From Trichoderma breve (lineage: Eukaryota > Ascomycota > Sordariomycetes > Hypocreales > Hypocreaceae), in the NCBI RefSeq assembly GCF_028502605.1, contig NC_079237.1, positions 1-64,000 on the forward strand: a DNA stretch of 64,000 nucleotides, in the 5' to 3' direction. The notes below the pieces were generated by a model. It worked only from the letters and a program-made list of their open reading frames with translations. It did no database searches and was not told the origin of the DNA. A program made the translations under genes and the position numbers. Position 1 is the first letter of the stretch. Each line of letters begins with the position of its first letter. Below, in pieces: positions 47,658 to 58,733 of the stretch.

Positions 47658-50075
47658 GTGAGGAAGCTCCATCTGGAAGCTTGCCACGCCGACGATGAGC
47701 GCAGCCACGGCGACCTGCAAGCCTACGGCAGCATCCGTCGCAAGAAGGTGCGCGTGGCCTGCGACTCATGCCGCAAACGCAAGACTAGATGCAGCGGAAG
47801 CCAGCCGTGTCCATCTTGCAAAGCCATTGGCATGAGCTGTACGTATGAGCAGCCGAGGCATGAGGAGCCGCCCGCTCCCCCGACGCCGAAGAGCGCTTCA
47901 TTAGATGATCAGAGTTCGCACTCTCCATCTTCCGCAGAAGCAGCTACTGCCTTCCAAGCAGATGCGGACCGACTATCTGCAAGAATTCAGCACGGCAACC
48001 AAAGTTTCCAGTGGTCTTCAATTAATCCAAGTCACCACTTAGGACTACCACTAGCACCCGCTGCCCAGCCTCTTCATGATGCTGTCGCCGAGCCACAGCG
48101 AGAGAGCGTTGGTTTGGGCTTTCAGCCCATTGAGGCCACTCCTCTCGACCCAGACCCGATGGTTATGTGGCTCGGTGACTCTGCCTTCGCTCCAGACTCA
48201 TACTCGCATTACTTTCCTCTAAACTCTGTAAGACTGGCTCCTGAACCAATGGCGCTGACTTGTGTTCTGATCATCGAGTAGATCTCGGAGGCGTTCATGG
48301 ATCATTCCGATCCCTACAACTTCACCCGCGACCCTTTATTGGACATCCTGGCGCCCGTACCTCCCTGTGTCCAGCTGACTTCCAACTTCGGCTCCCCGTC
48401 GCATCATGAGCTGCCATTTGACCACCAGCCCTTATTTTCCATGATACGCAAATACTTCAACCGTCGGTACAGCGCATCTGATCTAAACGAAATGGACGAG
48501 GCATTTGGACAGGTCTGGACCTCTGAGCTGCCGAGCTTGGCAATATACGATACTCAAGTCCTCGACGTGTTTATAGGCCTCGCCTTGAAACACTTACTGG
48601 CGACCTTTGATCTCTTCCATGAAGTATCTCTGGATAGGAACACTGATGCGTCATACATCTTGGCGCTAGCAGCCGTCGGGGGGCTGTTCAGCTCCGTGGA
48701 GGGCAGCTTCAAGTTGGCAATGGCCATTTATAACCATTCGAGGAAACTAGTTCTAAAGAGAGTATGTATCGTGCCATCTCTTTGATGCCGCGTGAGCCCT
48801 CCTAACCTCATCCCAGTTCAATTGCAGTATGAAAGACGACGAACTTTCTACTGACCCGGCAGAATGGTTGGTTGTTACCAAGACTGTACAATATGCCCCT
48901 CACCTCCTGACTATCGGGCCCCGTGGATGCTTTATCCTACTAACACGCGTCGCAGTTAATGCTTTTGGAGCTATACGGTTACTGCAGCGGAGACAGACGG
49001 AGTCACGAGCTTGCCGAGGCTTATCATGGCCAATTGCTCGAAGCGGTGCAGCACTATGCTATGTTCAGGAAATCGGCTCCTGCACAGATCGACTATCAGT
49101 CAGTTGTTCGCCTTCTAAAGAGTCATCGATGCTTGAATACTGACCGCGGCTAGATTGTTCAAAACGCTTGCTGTCCTTGACCTGTATCGCGTTCTCCTGT
49201 TAAGACGACCACCATCACTGTCATTGAGATATGTAGACATGCTGTGTCCGAAGCCGGCAGCTCTGCAAGATCAGTGTGAATCTCTGGCAGCCGGCTGGCC
49301 AGAAGTTTTGAGCTCCATGCTTACGCCTGGATGCAGCATCCCATCGGCATCTTCAAAGTCGGATTTGCTTGGTGGCCTAGCAGCGCTTAGCCCCTATGTG
49401 TGGCTCGTTATTTTCGAGTCCACGTCGCCTGCCACGCCAGGACCTACAATGCGGCGGCCTCGAGACTTCTTGAAACGCGACTATGTCACTTGTGCGAGTG
49501 ACAAATGGTTAGAGGCCGAGATCCGACTAGATCCGGTCGCCCCATGCAACCTCATCCTATATCATTGCATGAATCTGGTGATACATGCGGATCTGGAGCT
49601 TTTGCACCGCTTCTTCTTACACAGCCCCGGGAATAGCACCTCGAGCAGCAGCAATCTGCTCCGTGACTTCTCAAAGGTGATGTGTAACGTGCAAGATTGG
49701 GTGGCAAGCAGCGACAGCTCCATCGCTTCGTGGCATGCTGCCTCTGTCATGACCCTAGTACGTTGGACATATGGGCAGGGAGCTGATCATCTGGATTCCA
49801 TCTCGATCGACAGGGACATTCCTCACTCGTATCTATCTTCTCAGGATGGGCAGAGGATCAAGCTTGCATGCCAGCAAGCCATGGTGGAACCTCCTCATGT
49901 TGCTTACGCAGTCTTTTTCGCCACACTTGTTCTTTGGTGTAGGGATACCTTGCAGCCTAAAGGAGGCAGCGGTAAAGCAGCACTTCTCCTGTTACAAGGC
50001 AGCCAATTCCTCCTAGCTTTTCGCATAAGCGTGGCACACCGACTATACCAAATTCTCAATTACAGAACTAAATAA
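47658..50075 (+). CDS. Zn2Cys6 transcription factor with fungal regulatory domain
   Basis: Five exons (47658-48227, 48282-48761, 48817-48885, 48956-49098, 49154-50075) give 727 aa and close in frame. The zinc cluster (Cys35, 38, 45, 51, 54, 61) is preceded by the basic stretch RRKKVRVACDSCRKRKTRC. A Ser/Pro/Gln-rich linker follows, then the regulatory region, with family-like TLMLLELYGYCSGDRRSHELAEA across intron 3 and LFKTLAVLDLYRVLLLRRPP after intron 4. The donor of intron 3 (GTACAA) is weak, but its branch site and acceptor are good and the frame requires it. The N-terminal 25 residues are of uncertain start. It is a candidate pathway regulator of the surrounding catabolic genes, being central to them. 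Confidence 0.8.
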
Positions 50076-50873
50076 AGCCAATTGTTTTTTAGCACATAAA
50101 AAATTGCGTATGTTCAAGACTTCTGGGGCGGACGAAACTATCCTAGGCGCCGGTCGTGAACAATCACAGTAGGGAGGCTCGTCAAGAAATAACCCAGCGA
50201 TATATTTCTATTGATCAAAACAGGAACTTCTTCCCACCATCCCTGAGCCCTGCCCACCTAGACACCCACCATCTCCAACCACGGCTATTATTTTGAAAGT
50301 CGGCAGAAGATAAACAAAAACAATCACGGTAGAAATCACTATGACTGGCAAGATGGACCGGTAGTAGAGGTTCATAAGCGTCATACTAAATAGCCAAGCT
50401 GGCACAAGGTACGATGGTTTCTAGTTGAATCAACGCATCAAAGTCCGCACCGCTTATCTCTGTTTTCTTGCTTGATATGGACGATTTAAGTGTATTCCAG
50501 CCAGCAACAAGTCTACGGATGAAGAAGAGCAAGCAAGATGGGTCTCCTCAGCAAAGACTCTATTCATGTATACCTGGGGAAAGCGTAAGTTCAACAACAG
50601 ACACAGGGGCAGAGAAGACGCTGTATTCACTCTAAGTCGGGGAAATCTTGCCGGCCATCCAGTTTGTCGGCGAGTCGCTAGAGCCTAGGGACGTTACTAT
50701 TACTTTTCGCTATTTTAGTCCATCGTCGAAAGACCATTTAATATTGTTTGCAGATATCCAGAGATGTCCTAAAAAATGTCGTCTACCTAGGAAGCTTATG
50801 GGCATACTTATAAGATTCGGATCGCAACATCTGGCCAATCTCCAATAGCAAACTGAGTTTCACCTTGGTTGCG
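50076..50873. other. Convergent intergenic region
   Basis: About 800 bp between the regulator stop and the stop of the LigB-type dioxygenase. A minus-strand frame at 50405-50208 encodes one strongly hydrophobic segment (SILPVIVISTVIVFVYLLP), perhaps a transporter remnant; nothing around it supports a gene. Confidence 0.4.
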
Positions 50874-51795
50874 CTATTGTAAATTAGCTATAATGTCCAT
50901 TTTTACATCAGTGGCAAAAGGACTCACCAACTCCCAAACTTCAGCTCCCAATGTCGCAGGATCCCCACGGTCCTCCTCCTCGCCCACTATACCCGCCACA
51001 AAACAGGTGGGCATATAATGGTCATCAGTCCCATGAGCATCGCGGTAATTCGGATGCTTCATTAGACGAACAATTCCCCGCTTCAAATCAGGCCCTCCTC
51101 CATTCTTGCAAATGACATCCTCCAGTGCCTGTCGAAACTCGAGATGGGTTTCATCAGGCGGCCTTTCCTGCGCGAAGTTGTCTCTGTATGTGCGCATGTA
51201 CTTCCAATCTGTGCGATATAGATTGTGCACGCCACCTCCAGATCCAATAAAAAGATAGCCCTCCTTTCGAAGCGGGCGCAACACTCTACCGATCTCAAGA
51301 TGGTAGTGGGGATCAAAGTACTGGTTCTGCGATATAATTGTTACGGGTGGACAACCCTTAGGGAACATGCGGAGGAGTACGGGAAAGGTATCAATCAGCC
51401 AATTGAACTTGGGGTCTTCCTCTGAATCGAAGCCCGCAGCTCTGAGCATCTCAAGACATCGTTTTGCGGTCTTGACATCAGCGGTGCACTTGTAATCAAC
51501 GTATTCTGACCGTCTCACGAGTGGAATATTCTGGGGTACAGGATTTGTGTTGGTGGCAACGCGCACTTTTCGTCCCCGAATATTCCAATGGGCCCCCTTG
51601 TCGTTTAATCAGACGGAGTTTTATGATCTTTGAAACCTAGCTCACCATGATGATGACACCTTTTATTCCATACTGGATGGCCTTGTCCCCGTGGGATAGC
51701 CAGTAATCACGGATATGGGATTGTTCCCCAGTGAGAAGGGTGGTGCCGTGGCTAAGGAGAAGAACGGGAGGCTGTTGCACTTGACTCATTGTCAT
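50874..51795 (-). CDS. LigB/DODA-type extradiol dioxygenase
   Basis: Two exons, 51795-51646 and 51596-50874 (49-bp intron, phase 0), give 290 aa; Met3 is an alternative start. The fold is that of class III (LigB-like) extradiol dioxygenases of the DOPA 4,5-dioxygenase group. Candidate metal ligands are His16 (LLLSHGTTL), His53 (IMGAHW) and His243 (DDHYMP), and the segment GSGGGVHNL holds another conserved His (174). One oddity: the region usually reading D-H-G followed by a Trp and Pro (before MYP) reads LIDTFPVLLRMFP, so one conserved active-site His is replaced. It could open catechols or act on a related diphenol. It is evolutionarily unrelated to the VOC-type dioxygenase at 34734. It is divergent from the ALDH-like gene. 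Confidence 0.83.
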
Positions 51796-52526
51796 AGTGT
51801 CTTGGCTATCTTGATTGGTTAACCAGTGCTTAACTTAGATTAGAATGAACCTGGGGTGACAGAAATTATGTATAGAGTATGTCGGGCAGTCCCAAAGCAT
51901 CACTGTCATCGTCATCTCGCTCGGTTAACCGACTACACTCGGTTGACAGACCCCACTCGGAAGTGAAAGTGTCTTGAAGATGGATACACCTCGTTGAACA
52001 TTCCCCATTACAACGACCAGTTGTTACTTTTCATAAAGCTAATTGCAATAAAGATGATGTATACTTGCGAACTAAATAAACTTCCTTCATTCGCCAATGC
52101 ATACCGGGACTGTTTGCATGAGAAAAAGGCAGTAAAGAGACAAATCGAAGGGCGGCAACAGCGTTACGTTGCGAGAGACATTGTCTCTCCAGGTAAGTGC
52201 GTGTCCTTACCCGACCCAGCGGTTATGTCTGTTCTTCTAGCTTTCGACACCAAAAGGGCGGGCCCGGCTGTGTCGCGGGTTACTTCGGCAGCCGAGGGTG
52301 CAGAGAACGGTCGTTTGGTCGGTTCGGTAAGGTGGAGAGGCCATCGGAAAGCAAGCAAATCCATTAGAGGTAAATCAATGTTTACTTCCAAGTCCAAATA
52401 CCTCGGAATGAATTAATATTATCAATTTATCAGCTAAAAAGCCCTTTCTGGCCATCACGGTAGTATTTTGGGACCTATCTATGTTAGACAACGTCCTCGT
52501 CCTTCCAGATATTCGCCTAATTGGTC
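51796..52526. promoter_or_regulatory. Shared divergent promoter, LigB-type dioxygenase and ALDH-like genes
   Basis: A 731-bp region between two diverging starts. Around 51915-51962 the sequence CTCGGTTAACCGA forms a partial palindrome and CACTCGG occurs twice just after it, a possible regulator site cluster. A 140-codon plus-strand frame (51994-52416) has no family resemblance and is not called. Confidence 0.4.
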
Positions 52527-54017
52527 ATGACTTCTCGTATAATTGAATCAGTCCTTAGCGGGGTCTCAGACCGTCGTGCCACCGATTTTCGATACCGGCA
52601 GGGGCAATTCATCTCCCTACACTCGTGGATCGTAAACCATTTAGACGAGCTCCAAGAAGCTATTTGTGAGACCAATGCCGCATCTGTCGATGAAGCGAAA
52701 TTTCTTATTACAGCAACACTGAACCATCTGCGAGCACTATACGAGAGCCTTGATCTCAAAGAAGAGCTTACTCTGGAATATAATGTTAAGAAAGGCCACA
52801 ATAGCCCAGAGAGAAGAATTCCACGGGAACTGGCGTATCTCATTCCAGAGAGGTACACCGTATTCTCCAGTGTCATCAACACAGTTTGCTCATGTTTGAC
52901 TGCTGGGTGTTGCTGTCTTGTGGAAGTAGGTCTCCTACGCCATTGTTTCTTGATATCGTACTCACAAAGTAGATACCCGACACTTTGACGGCAGAGACTA
53001 CTATTTTGAAGAAATGCATCATCGAAGCACTAGATGGGGCAACCGTTGGAGTGGTCAGCTCACGACCAGGAGAAGAATTCCTCCAGAAGTGCTTCATAAT
53101 AGATCAAACAGGACGTGCAGAGTTGGGAAGTGTTCCCGCTTTATGGTCCAGGCCTAATTTATGCGCGGTCGCCATTGTTGACCGTACCGCGGATGTCAAT
53201 AAAGCTGCTGGGGAAATCTTTCACGCGAATACCTTCTTCTTGGGAAGAGGCCCATACGCACCTGACTTGATCCTGGTTAACGAGTTTGTTGGGGACGAGC
53301 TAATAAATCAACTGCACGCGCTCTCGCTTCAAAACAAACCGAAGACAGGTGGCAATTCCAAGGCCAATGGAAAACTAGATGCCAGGCCGAGAGCCGAGAA
53401 GCTGAGAGCCAGGATGTTTATTAGCGAGAAAATGTCTGCAAACTTCGACATCAAGTCGCCAGTACACAAGGAAGCCTCGACTATTCCAGTCCTAGCTGTT
53501 ACAAGTCTCGATTGCGCAATTGACTTTCTTCTTCATGCTTATCCAAAGGGAATTAGTGCTCTTTACCTTTTCGGGACACCTGCTCAAACCAAATATCTTG
53601 GGCAGTTCATTCCGGCGCAAGTCAACTTCATTAACTACATTCCCGCAACTCTCTTAGGTTAGTTTTGTTCTCCAAAGCTGGATACGAGCTGATTGGAAAG
53701 CAGTTGGACCTACAGCTCCGGAAGGATATCCTTTACATCCAACGTTACGATATCGCCGTGAGATGATGGAGATTCCTAGCCCGCAGTTCTTCCAGGACAA
53801 AGAGAGTTCCATCACGAGTATCACCTCTGCTTGGAAGGCTGGAGATTCAACGTATGAAGAGGCGATACAGCCACTCAAACCAGATGGTCAGCCTATCGCC
53901 GGCGAGATCAACTTCTTTTTGCAGGGGTTCTTGGCCAGTTTTGTCGTCTATGTGGTGCCTTTGCTGACCGCTATTGTGGGCGGTGGTATCTATGCTGTAA
54001 AACTAACCCGATATTAA
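52527..54017 (+). CDS. Divergent aldehyde dehydrogenase-like protein with C-terminal membrane anchor
   Basis: Three exons (52527-52925, 52973-53657, 53704-54017) give 465 aa. The overall pattern is that of the ALDH superfamily: IPRELAYLIPERYTVFSSVINT (cofactor-domain entry), SSRPGEEFLQKCFI, FHANTFFLGRGPYAPDLILVNEF and a late LVGPTAPEGYP. At the position where active ALDHs have the nucleophile in N-x-G-Q-x-C, this protein reads NTFFLGRGPYAP with no Cys, so normal dehydrogenase chemistry is unlikely. A hydrophobic segment near the C-terminus (FVVYVVPLLTAIVGGGIYAV) suggests a tail anchor. I recall similar Cys-less fungal relatives. It may be a pseudo-enzyme, a scaffold or an enzyme of altered reaction. 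Confidence 0.78.
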
Positions 54018-54233
54018 TGACGGGAATCTTCCTATGATATATTATACTTTTACTATTGATACATTTTCTTGTGGCATTCAATGTTCATACATATCACTGC
54101 GTGATCTGTTTTTGTCAAATATCTTCTTACAATTGCCGATAACTACACGTCCTCATGATTCAGCGAGCCAATATGAACAAATCTGATCTCTTAATCCTTC
54201 AGAAATATTCTACAAAAGCCACACTCGTACGCC

Positions 54234-55211
54234 TCATTTCGATGTAGCCTCATCGAGCGCCCAATCCAACCCAACAAGCAAGACATGTAGAGCCTCAAGT
54301 CTAGGAATAGATACCTTATACTTGTGACCCAACCTTACCACCTCACCAATAACAGTCTGCACCTCCATTCTACGACCCATGCTCATATCCATCATCATAA
54401 TTGGCCTCACACCTGGAGAAGTTCGCGATTCTGCCCGATTCATATGCATCTGCACGGTGTCAAGGCCGACGTGTCCCTCATAACCCATTGCGGCTGCCAC
54501 CTCGACAACTTCCACCATTGCCTCTCTTACAAAGCCTCGAGAGTAATCGCTTGTCTTCAGAAACTGTAGGTCTGTACAACGTGTTAATGCGCATACAGGA
54601 TTCCAAGCTGCATTCGCAACGAGTTTCTTCCAGCGCTCTGCCTGCACGTCCTCGTGCGCGACGGCCGTTCCCCCGCCTTTTGCGACCACTCGGACAAACT
54701 TGTCTGCAAGCTCTCTAGCTGAGGCATCTGATTGAGAAGGATATGTCCCGACGTGAATTATTCCAATTTCTTGGTGAAAGACCACGCCAGGTTCTGTCTC
54801 AACAGTAGGCATGTAGACGACTGCTGACAGAATGACATTTCCAGGGAAAGCCTTGTGATAGACCTCTTCTATGCCAATACCATTCTGCATGAGCACGAGT
54901 GCAGTCTTCTTGTCTTTCATGGCGGGAGAGATGGCTGATATGATTGCATCTGATGTATTGGGGAGCGACTTTGTGGCCAGGATGACAAAGTCAAAGGATT
55001 GGTCATCGTTGATAGCTTCAGACACCAACCGGACGATAGATGTGCGGAAAGTCTCCTTCCCGAAAATGGTTGATTCCACGTTGAATCCTCTCTGCTTGAC
55101 TTCTGCATAGTTTGATCGACATACACACGTTACTTTGACGCCGGCACGGTGCAGAATCATGGCACACATGATGCCTATGCTGCCGGTTCCGAATATCAAT
55201 ACTCTTGTCAT
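54234..55211 (-). CDS. Ketopantoate reductase-like (ApbA/PanE family) protein
   Basis: Intronless, 325 aa from the ATG at 55211, which directly precedes the NADPH-binding strand MTRVLIFGTGSIGIMCAMIL; an upstream in-frame ATG (55256) would add 15 residues. The N-terminal Rossmann domain is followed by VILATKSLPNTSDAI and NGIGIEE. The C-terminal domain contains the catalytic-Lys/Asn block ERWKKLVANAAWNPVCALT. Family members reduce 2-oxo acids or ketolactones with NADPH; besides pantothenate synthesis, many fungal paralogues sit in metabolic clusters. Here it lies tail to tail with the ALDH-like gene and in tandem with the enolase-superfamily gene, so a role in handling a 2-oxo acid from catabolism is plausible but unproven. 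Confidence 0.87.
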   Translation of the reverse strand: MTRVLIFGTGSIGIMCAMILHRAGVKVTCVCRSNYAEVKQRGFNVESTIFGKETFRTSIVRLVSEAINDDQSFDFVILATKSLPNTSDAIISAISPAMKDKKTALVLMQNGIGIEEVYHKAFPGNVILSAVVYMPTVETEPGVVFHQEIGIIHVGTYPSQSDASARELADKFVRVVAKGGGTAVAHEDVQAERWKKLVANAAWNPVCALTRCTDLQFLKTSDYSRGFVREAMVEVVEVAAAMGYEGHVGLDTVQMHMNRAESRTSPGVRPIMMMDMSMGRRMEVQTVIGEVVRLGHKYKVSIPRLEALHVLLVGLDWALDEATSK

Positions 55212-55448
55212 TTTTAGTAGTTGAGTTGACCGTATTGGGACAGAACTTTTCTTCAACGCATATAGCGTATTATATTAATCTATGACGACCAATCCAAGCA
55301 GTCTTGTCTCATTCTTGCTAATGTATATAAGTCTAGACAGATAGACTAACATGAAGAGTACCAATCATCCAGAAGTTTAAACGGTTTTGTCGCCCCTCAT
55401 TCCCGAGCCTTCGGGAATGAATGTTTTACTAAAAGTGCACACTGATCT

Positions 55449-56624
55449 CTACTGATCCACTATAAATCCGTCCTCGTGCTTCCGCATAGTCAAAGGCTGT
55501 ACAAGGGGAGGTCGAATATCACTCGCATTCGGCAACAAGTTGATGCCCAATCCAGGACCACTGGGGATCTCAACAAAGCCGTCCTTGACCTCTGGAACAT
55601 AATCTACCACATTAGTCCCGAGGTGCTGGGCTGTGGACGAAAATATACCACCCTCAAAACCAGTCGAGTACTCTTGAATGGCAAAATTCGGAATACACGC
55701 GTCAAGCTGCAAACACGCCGCCAAGCCAATAGGTGATAACGAGTTATGAGGAACGACTTGCACGTTGTGCGCTTCGGCCATGGCAGCCACCTTTTTTGCA
55801 CCAGTGATCCCCCCACATAACGCAACGTCGATACGCACGTACTCGACGGCTCGTCTAGATAATGCCGCCTGGAATTCATAGATAGTACAATACCGTTCCC
55901 CTGTTGCAATAGGCACCTCTATCTTTTCGGCCACACGAGCCATGGAGTCGATATTTTCTGGACGGATTGGATCTTCTATGAACATGGGGTGATCATCCTT
56001 AATCATATTGCCAAAAGTGATGGCTTCCGCGGGGGTCAGCCGGCGGTGCAGTTCAATGAGGAGATCAACCTTGTCTCCCACAACAGCACGCATGCGGTGC
56101 ACATTCTCAGCAGCATCCTGCATCTTCTTGACGTGAGTCTTGAAATAAATCCTATCATGACCCTCGTCAAGGAAGGGATTGATATGTCCAAATGCCGTAT
56201 ATCCGAGATCCATCTTGTGCCTACATTCGGCGAGGACTCCTTCTATAGTCTTTTCGTAAATATGACCATAAACTCGTGCCTTCTGTCGACATGCACCACC
56301 CAGTAATTCGTGTATAGGTACGCCGAGAGCCTTTCCTTTGATATCCCACAAGGCGATATCAATGGCAGAAATGGCAGCGTTGATGACCGTGCCCTGGAAA
56401 TAGCTGAACCGATGCATTGTATTCCAGTGGTGCTCTATTATGAATGCAGGTTGACCAGTCAAGTACTCGGCAAAGCGGTTGACAGTGGTGACGGCGGCTT
56501 CGATATGTCCCCAAACGCCGCCTTCTCCATAGCCAATGATGCCATTATCAGTTGTGATACGGACAAATAGGAATTGTCCGACATGAAGGGGTGTGACTTC
56601 TATGATAATGGGATTAAGGATCAT
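55449..56624 (-). CDS. Enolase-superfamily dehydratase (mandelate racemase/galactonate dehydratase-like)
   Basis: Intronless, 391 aa, the usual length for the family. The N-terminal capping domain is followed by a TIM barrel with AISAIDIALWDIKGKALGVPIHELLGG. Candidate metal ligands lie in LLIELHRRL, MFIEDPIRPENID and IATGERYCTIYEF, and the late His lies in VPHNSLSPIGLAA. The pattern is closest to D-galactonate dehydratase (DgoD)-like sugar-acid dehydratases, which convert aldonic acids to 2-keto-3-deoxy acids. A 2-oxo acid product would suit the reductase encoded 238 bp further on, on the same strand, so these two genes may form a pair separate from the ring-cleavage genes. Confidence 0.9.
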   Translation of the reverse strand: MILNPIIIEVTPLHVGQFLFVRITTDNGIIGYGEGGVWGHIEAAVTTVNRFAEYLTGQPAFIIEHHWNTMHRFSYFQGTVINAAISAIDIALWDIKGKALGVPIHELLGGACRQKARVYGHIYEKTIEGVLAECRHKMDLGYTAFGHINPFLDEGHDRIYFKTHVKKMQDAAENVHRMRAVVGDKVDLLIELHRRLTPAEAITFGNMIKDDHPMFIEDPIRPENIDSMARVAEKIEVPIATGERYCTIYEFQAALSRRAVEYVRIDVALCGGITGAKKVAAMAEAHNVQVVPHNSLSPIGLAACLQLDACIPNFAIQEYSTGFEGGIFSSTAQHLGTNVVDYVPEVKDGFVEIPSGPGLGINLLPNASDIRPPLVQPLTMRKHEDGFIVDQ

Positions 56625-57788
56625 GGTAGAATGGTCAGCTACACGGAAGTTACAGTAACGAGGGTACAGCGTGGTAACCGTTGTGTTGATTCGTGTAATT
56701 TGGACTTGTGTATTCCGTACCGTCGTTGGAACCTTTTATGCTATCTTGTAACTACAATAGAGCTAATTACTTACTTTGTCTGTCCGCGGAAAAATTTATT
56801 GTCTTCCTTTCGGTGTTCGGAAATGCAGGGTCTCCAGCCGCGTGAAGCCAGTTCGGGAATATGGAGGCAAGCTGCCGAGTTCAGTAAGCGAAACGGACGG
56901 AAGCGAGTTGTAATGAGGGCGTTACTGAAGTTTGCTTTGGTCGAGGCGTCTTAGTCTGCAATGTACGATCTCTCGAGTGAGGTCGTAGGTTAATCAAGTG
57001 TTCAGATATGGCGATAAACTTGAAGTAAGTGCTCATAATGGGTGAAATTTAAGCACGTTTATAATTTCTCTCTGTGTTGTCTAGGGTAACTGGATTCAAT
57101 TGTTGACTACTCAAAGTGAATGCCACTGATGGCGGGGTTCTATACTGGCTTGCTAACCAGGTATCAACCTAGACCTGCTCAACGTCTATAACATTTGCAA
57201 GAAGCCGAGGTGTATCGATTTATTTCCGCACCCGCGATAATAAATGTTGTACCTGCTTCTTGAATGAGAACATTTCGGGTTGTTCGGTCATTGCCCCCCA
57301 CTCCTATCCCTCCCCGGAGGTGAAAGCAGCAGAACTAAAAGGCATAGCTGCTAAAATCCACTTTCGCTTGCACTAAACCATTCACTCAAAAATAATAATA
57401 ATAAACCTCGAAAGGTACTCAATTCTTATAAGTCACCCAGCTATTATTTAATAGTGAGTCTACCTGCAATTGAACTGCACTATCAGCAGATACTTCGCGT
57501 TTGGTTTGCATGTTCTTTCGTAGCTCTCATCACAACGACCCGATTCTGTCAAGGTGTGGCGGTGGAGCAAATGTGTGATACGTGGTTCACTTTCCGAACC
57601 TCTCCACCTTCCCGAGTCAAGTCGGATGGCCACACTGCTCCATATGCATGAGTTGCCTAATACATACTGTGATATCAGGCATGAAATCCATACACATAAC
57701 TACATATTCTGTGGATGGCAATTTTGAGTCTCCACAAAACCTGCTATAGTCATCTCAAGCACGCACGTCAGTTTCAAGAATTTCCAAA

Positions 57789-58133
57789 ATGTCCGCCACT
57801 ACAAGCCCTACTGAACAATCGACATTGGCTGGGATCTCTCTTGCGGCTTCGCCTCCAAGTAATATCATCCCGGACAACAGCTTAGCCCGCACTGGTGTTC
57901 CATTAAGACCTCTTGTAAACGGAGACGACAACCTTCACAGGTCATCTAGCAACCCCTCATGGTGGAGAGTGAATCATCGACGAACACCGGATTTTCGAGC
58001 TGCTCGCTATCACTCAACATGGAGGGAGCTCACAGGATCCCTAAGAGAAGATGCTCTCGTGATTATGATGTTCAGTGGCTGCGAAATCCTGGTGGTCAGT
58101 CAGACGGCGAACTCCCAAGTCATGGATGTTTAG
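57789..58133 (+). CDS. Doubtful small ORF, function unknown
   Basis: A 114-codon intronless frame with a good start context (CCAAAATGTC). The first 60 residues are rich in Ser, Pro and Asn, like many disordered fungal N-termini; no domain was recognised. It may be the first exon of a lost gene or chance. Confidence 0.25.
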   Translation: MSATTSPTEQSTLAGISLAASPPSNIIPDNSLARTGVPLRPLVNGDDNLHRSSSNPSWWRVNHRRTPDFRAARYHSTWRELTGSLREDALVIMMFSGCEILVVSQTANSQVMDV

Positions 58134-58577
58134 TTACTGAAACCATTTTAGAGAGTATCGGCAATTGGACGTTGGTTTGGAATGGACTATGACTACTTTT
58201 CGTATAGAATTGCTGGAGAGTGGTGAGATGACGAATGCACTTGGTATTATCTAGACGCAATATGATGTTGATCTAGATTCATTATTGGCATGCTTAGCAA
58301 ATGCCAACTTAGTGGTCTGGTAGTTTTGGAAAAATCTAGTCAAACTTTAGGAACGGAACCTTGTTACGTTACCTGTCCTTTCCTTGCAACTTGGTAGAAT
58401 ACCGTACATCTGAGACTAAATACTAATTCCGTCATTAATCAACATCGACTGACTGGTGTAAATGAAAATTTTATGTAAGTTGTACCAACTCCATCTAGCG
58501 ACGTCCAACTTTACACTGAACCTAGCCAGGTTGCCGTTCCACCAAACGCCACTGCCGCACCCCATGGGGATGTGACC

Positions 58578-58590
58578 CCGCCTTCTCCGG
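58578..58590. promoter_or_regulatory. CCG-N7-CGG palindrome, candidate Zn2Cys6 site
   Basis: CCG and CGG in inverted orientation spaced by seven bases, 144 bp upstream of the regulator start at 58734. Zn2Cys6 dimers often bind CGG pairs with fixed spacing, so self-regulation is possible. One occurrence is weak evidence. Confidence 0.3.
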
Positions 58591-58733
58591 ACACCCGAGG
58601 CTCTTCCTGGAGATAGCGGTAGCGGACCTTCTTTTATCACAACAGCTATGTAATCTCACCCTTCCATGATCGTTCTGCTAAGTTGGATTGTCTCAATAAT
58701 CAGCGACGCTCTCTTCTGGAAACACGAGTTAGC

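Larger units (their letters stand above)
56625..58733. other. Large intergenic region with one doubtful small ORF
   Basis: About 2.1 kb between the starts of the dehydratase and the C2H2/Zn2Cys6 regulator. The only notable frame is the one at 57789. A CCG-N7-CGG palindrome lies at 58578. No repeats or RNA genes seen. Confidence 0.45.

Noticed and set aside
51994..52416. 140-codon plus-strand frame upstream of the ALDH-like gene.
   Set aside because: No recognisable domain, and it lies wholly within the shared promoter; chance or a 5' leader is more likely.
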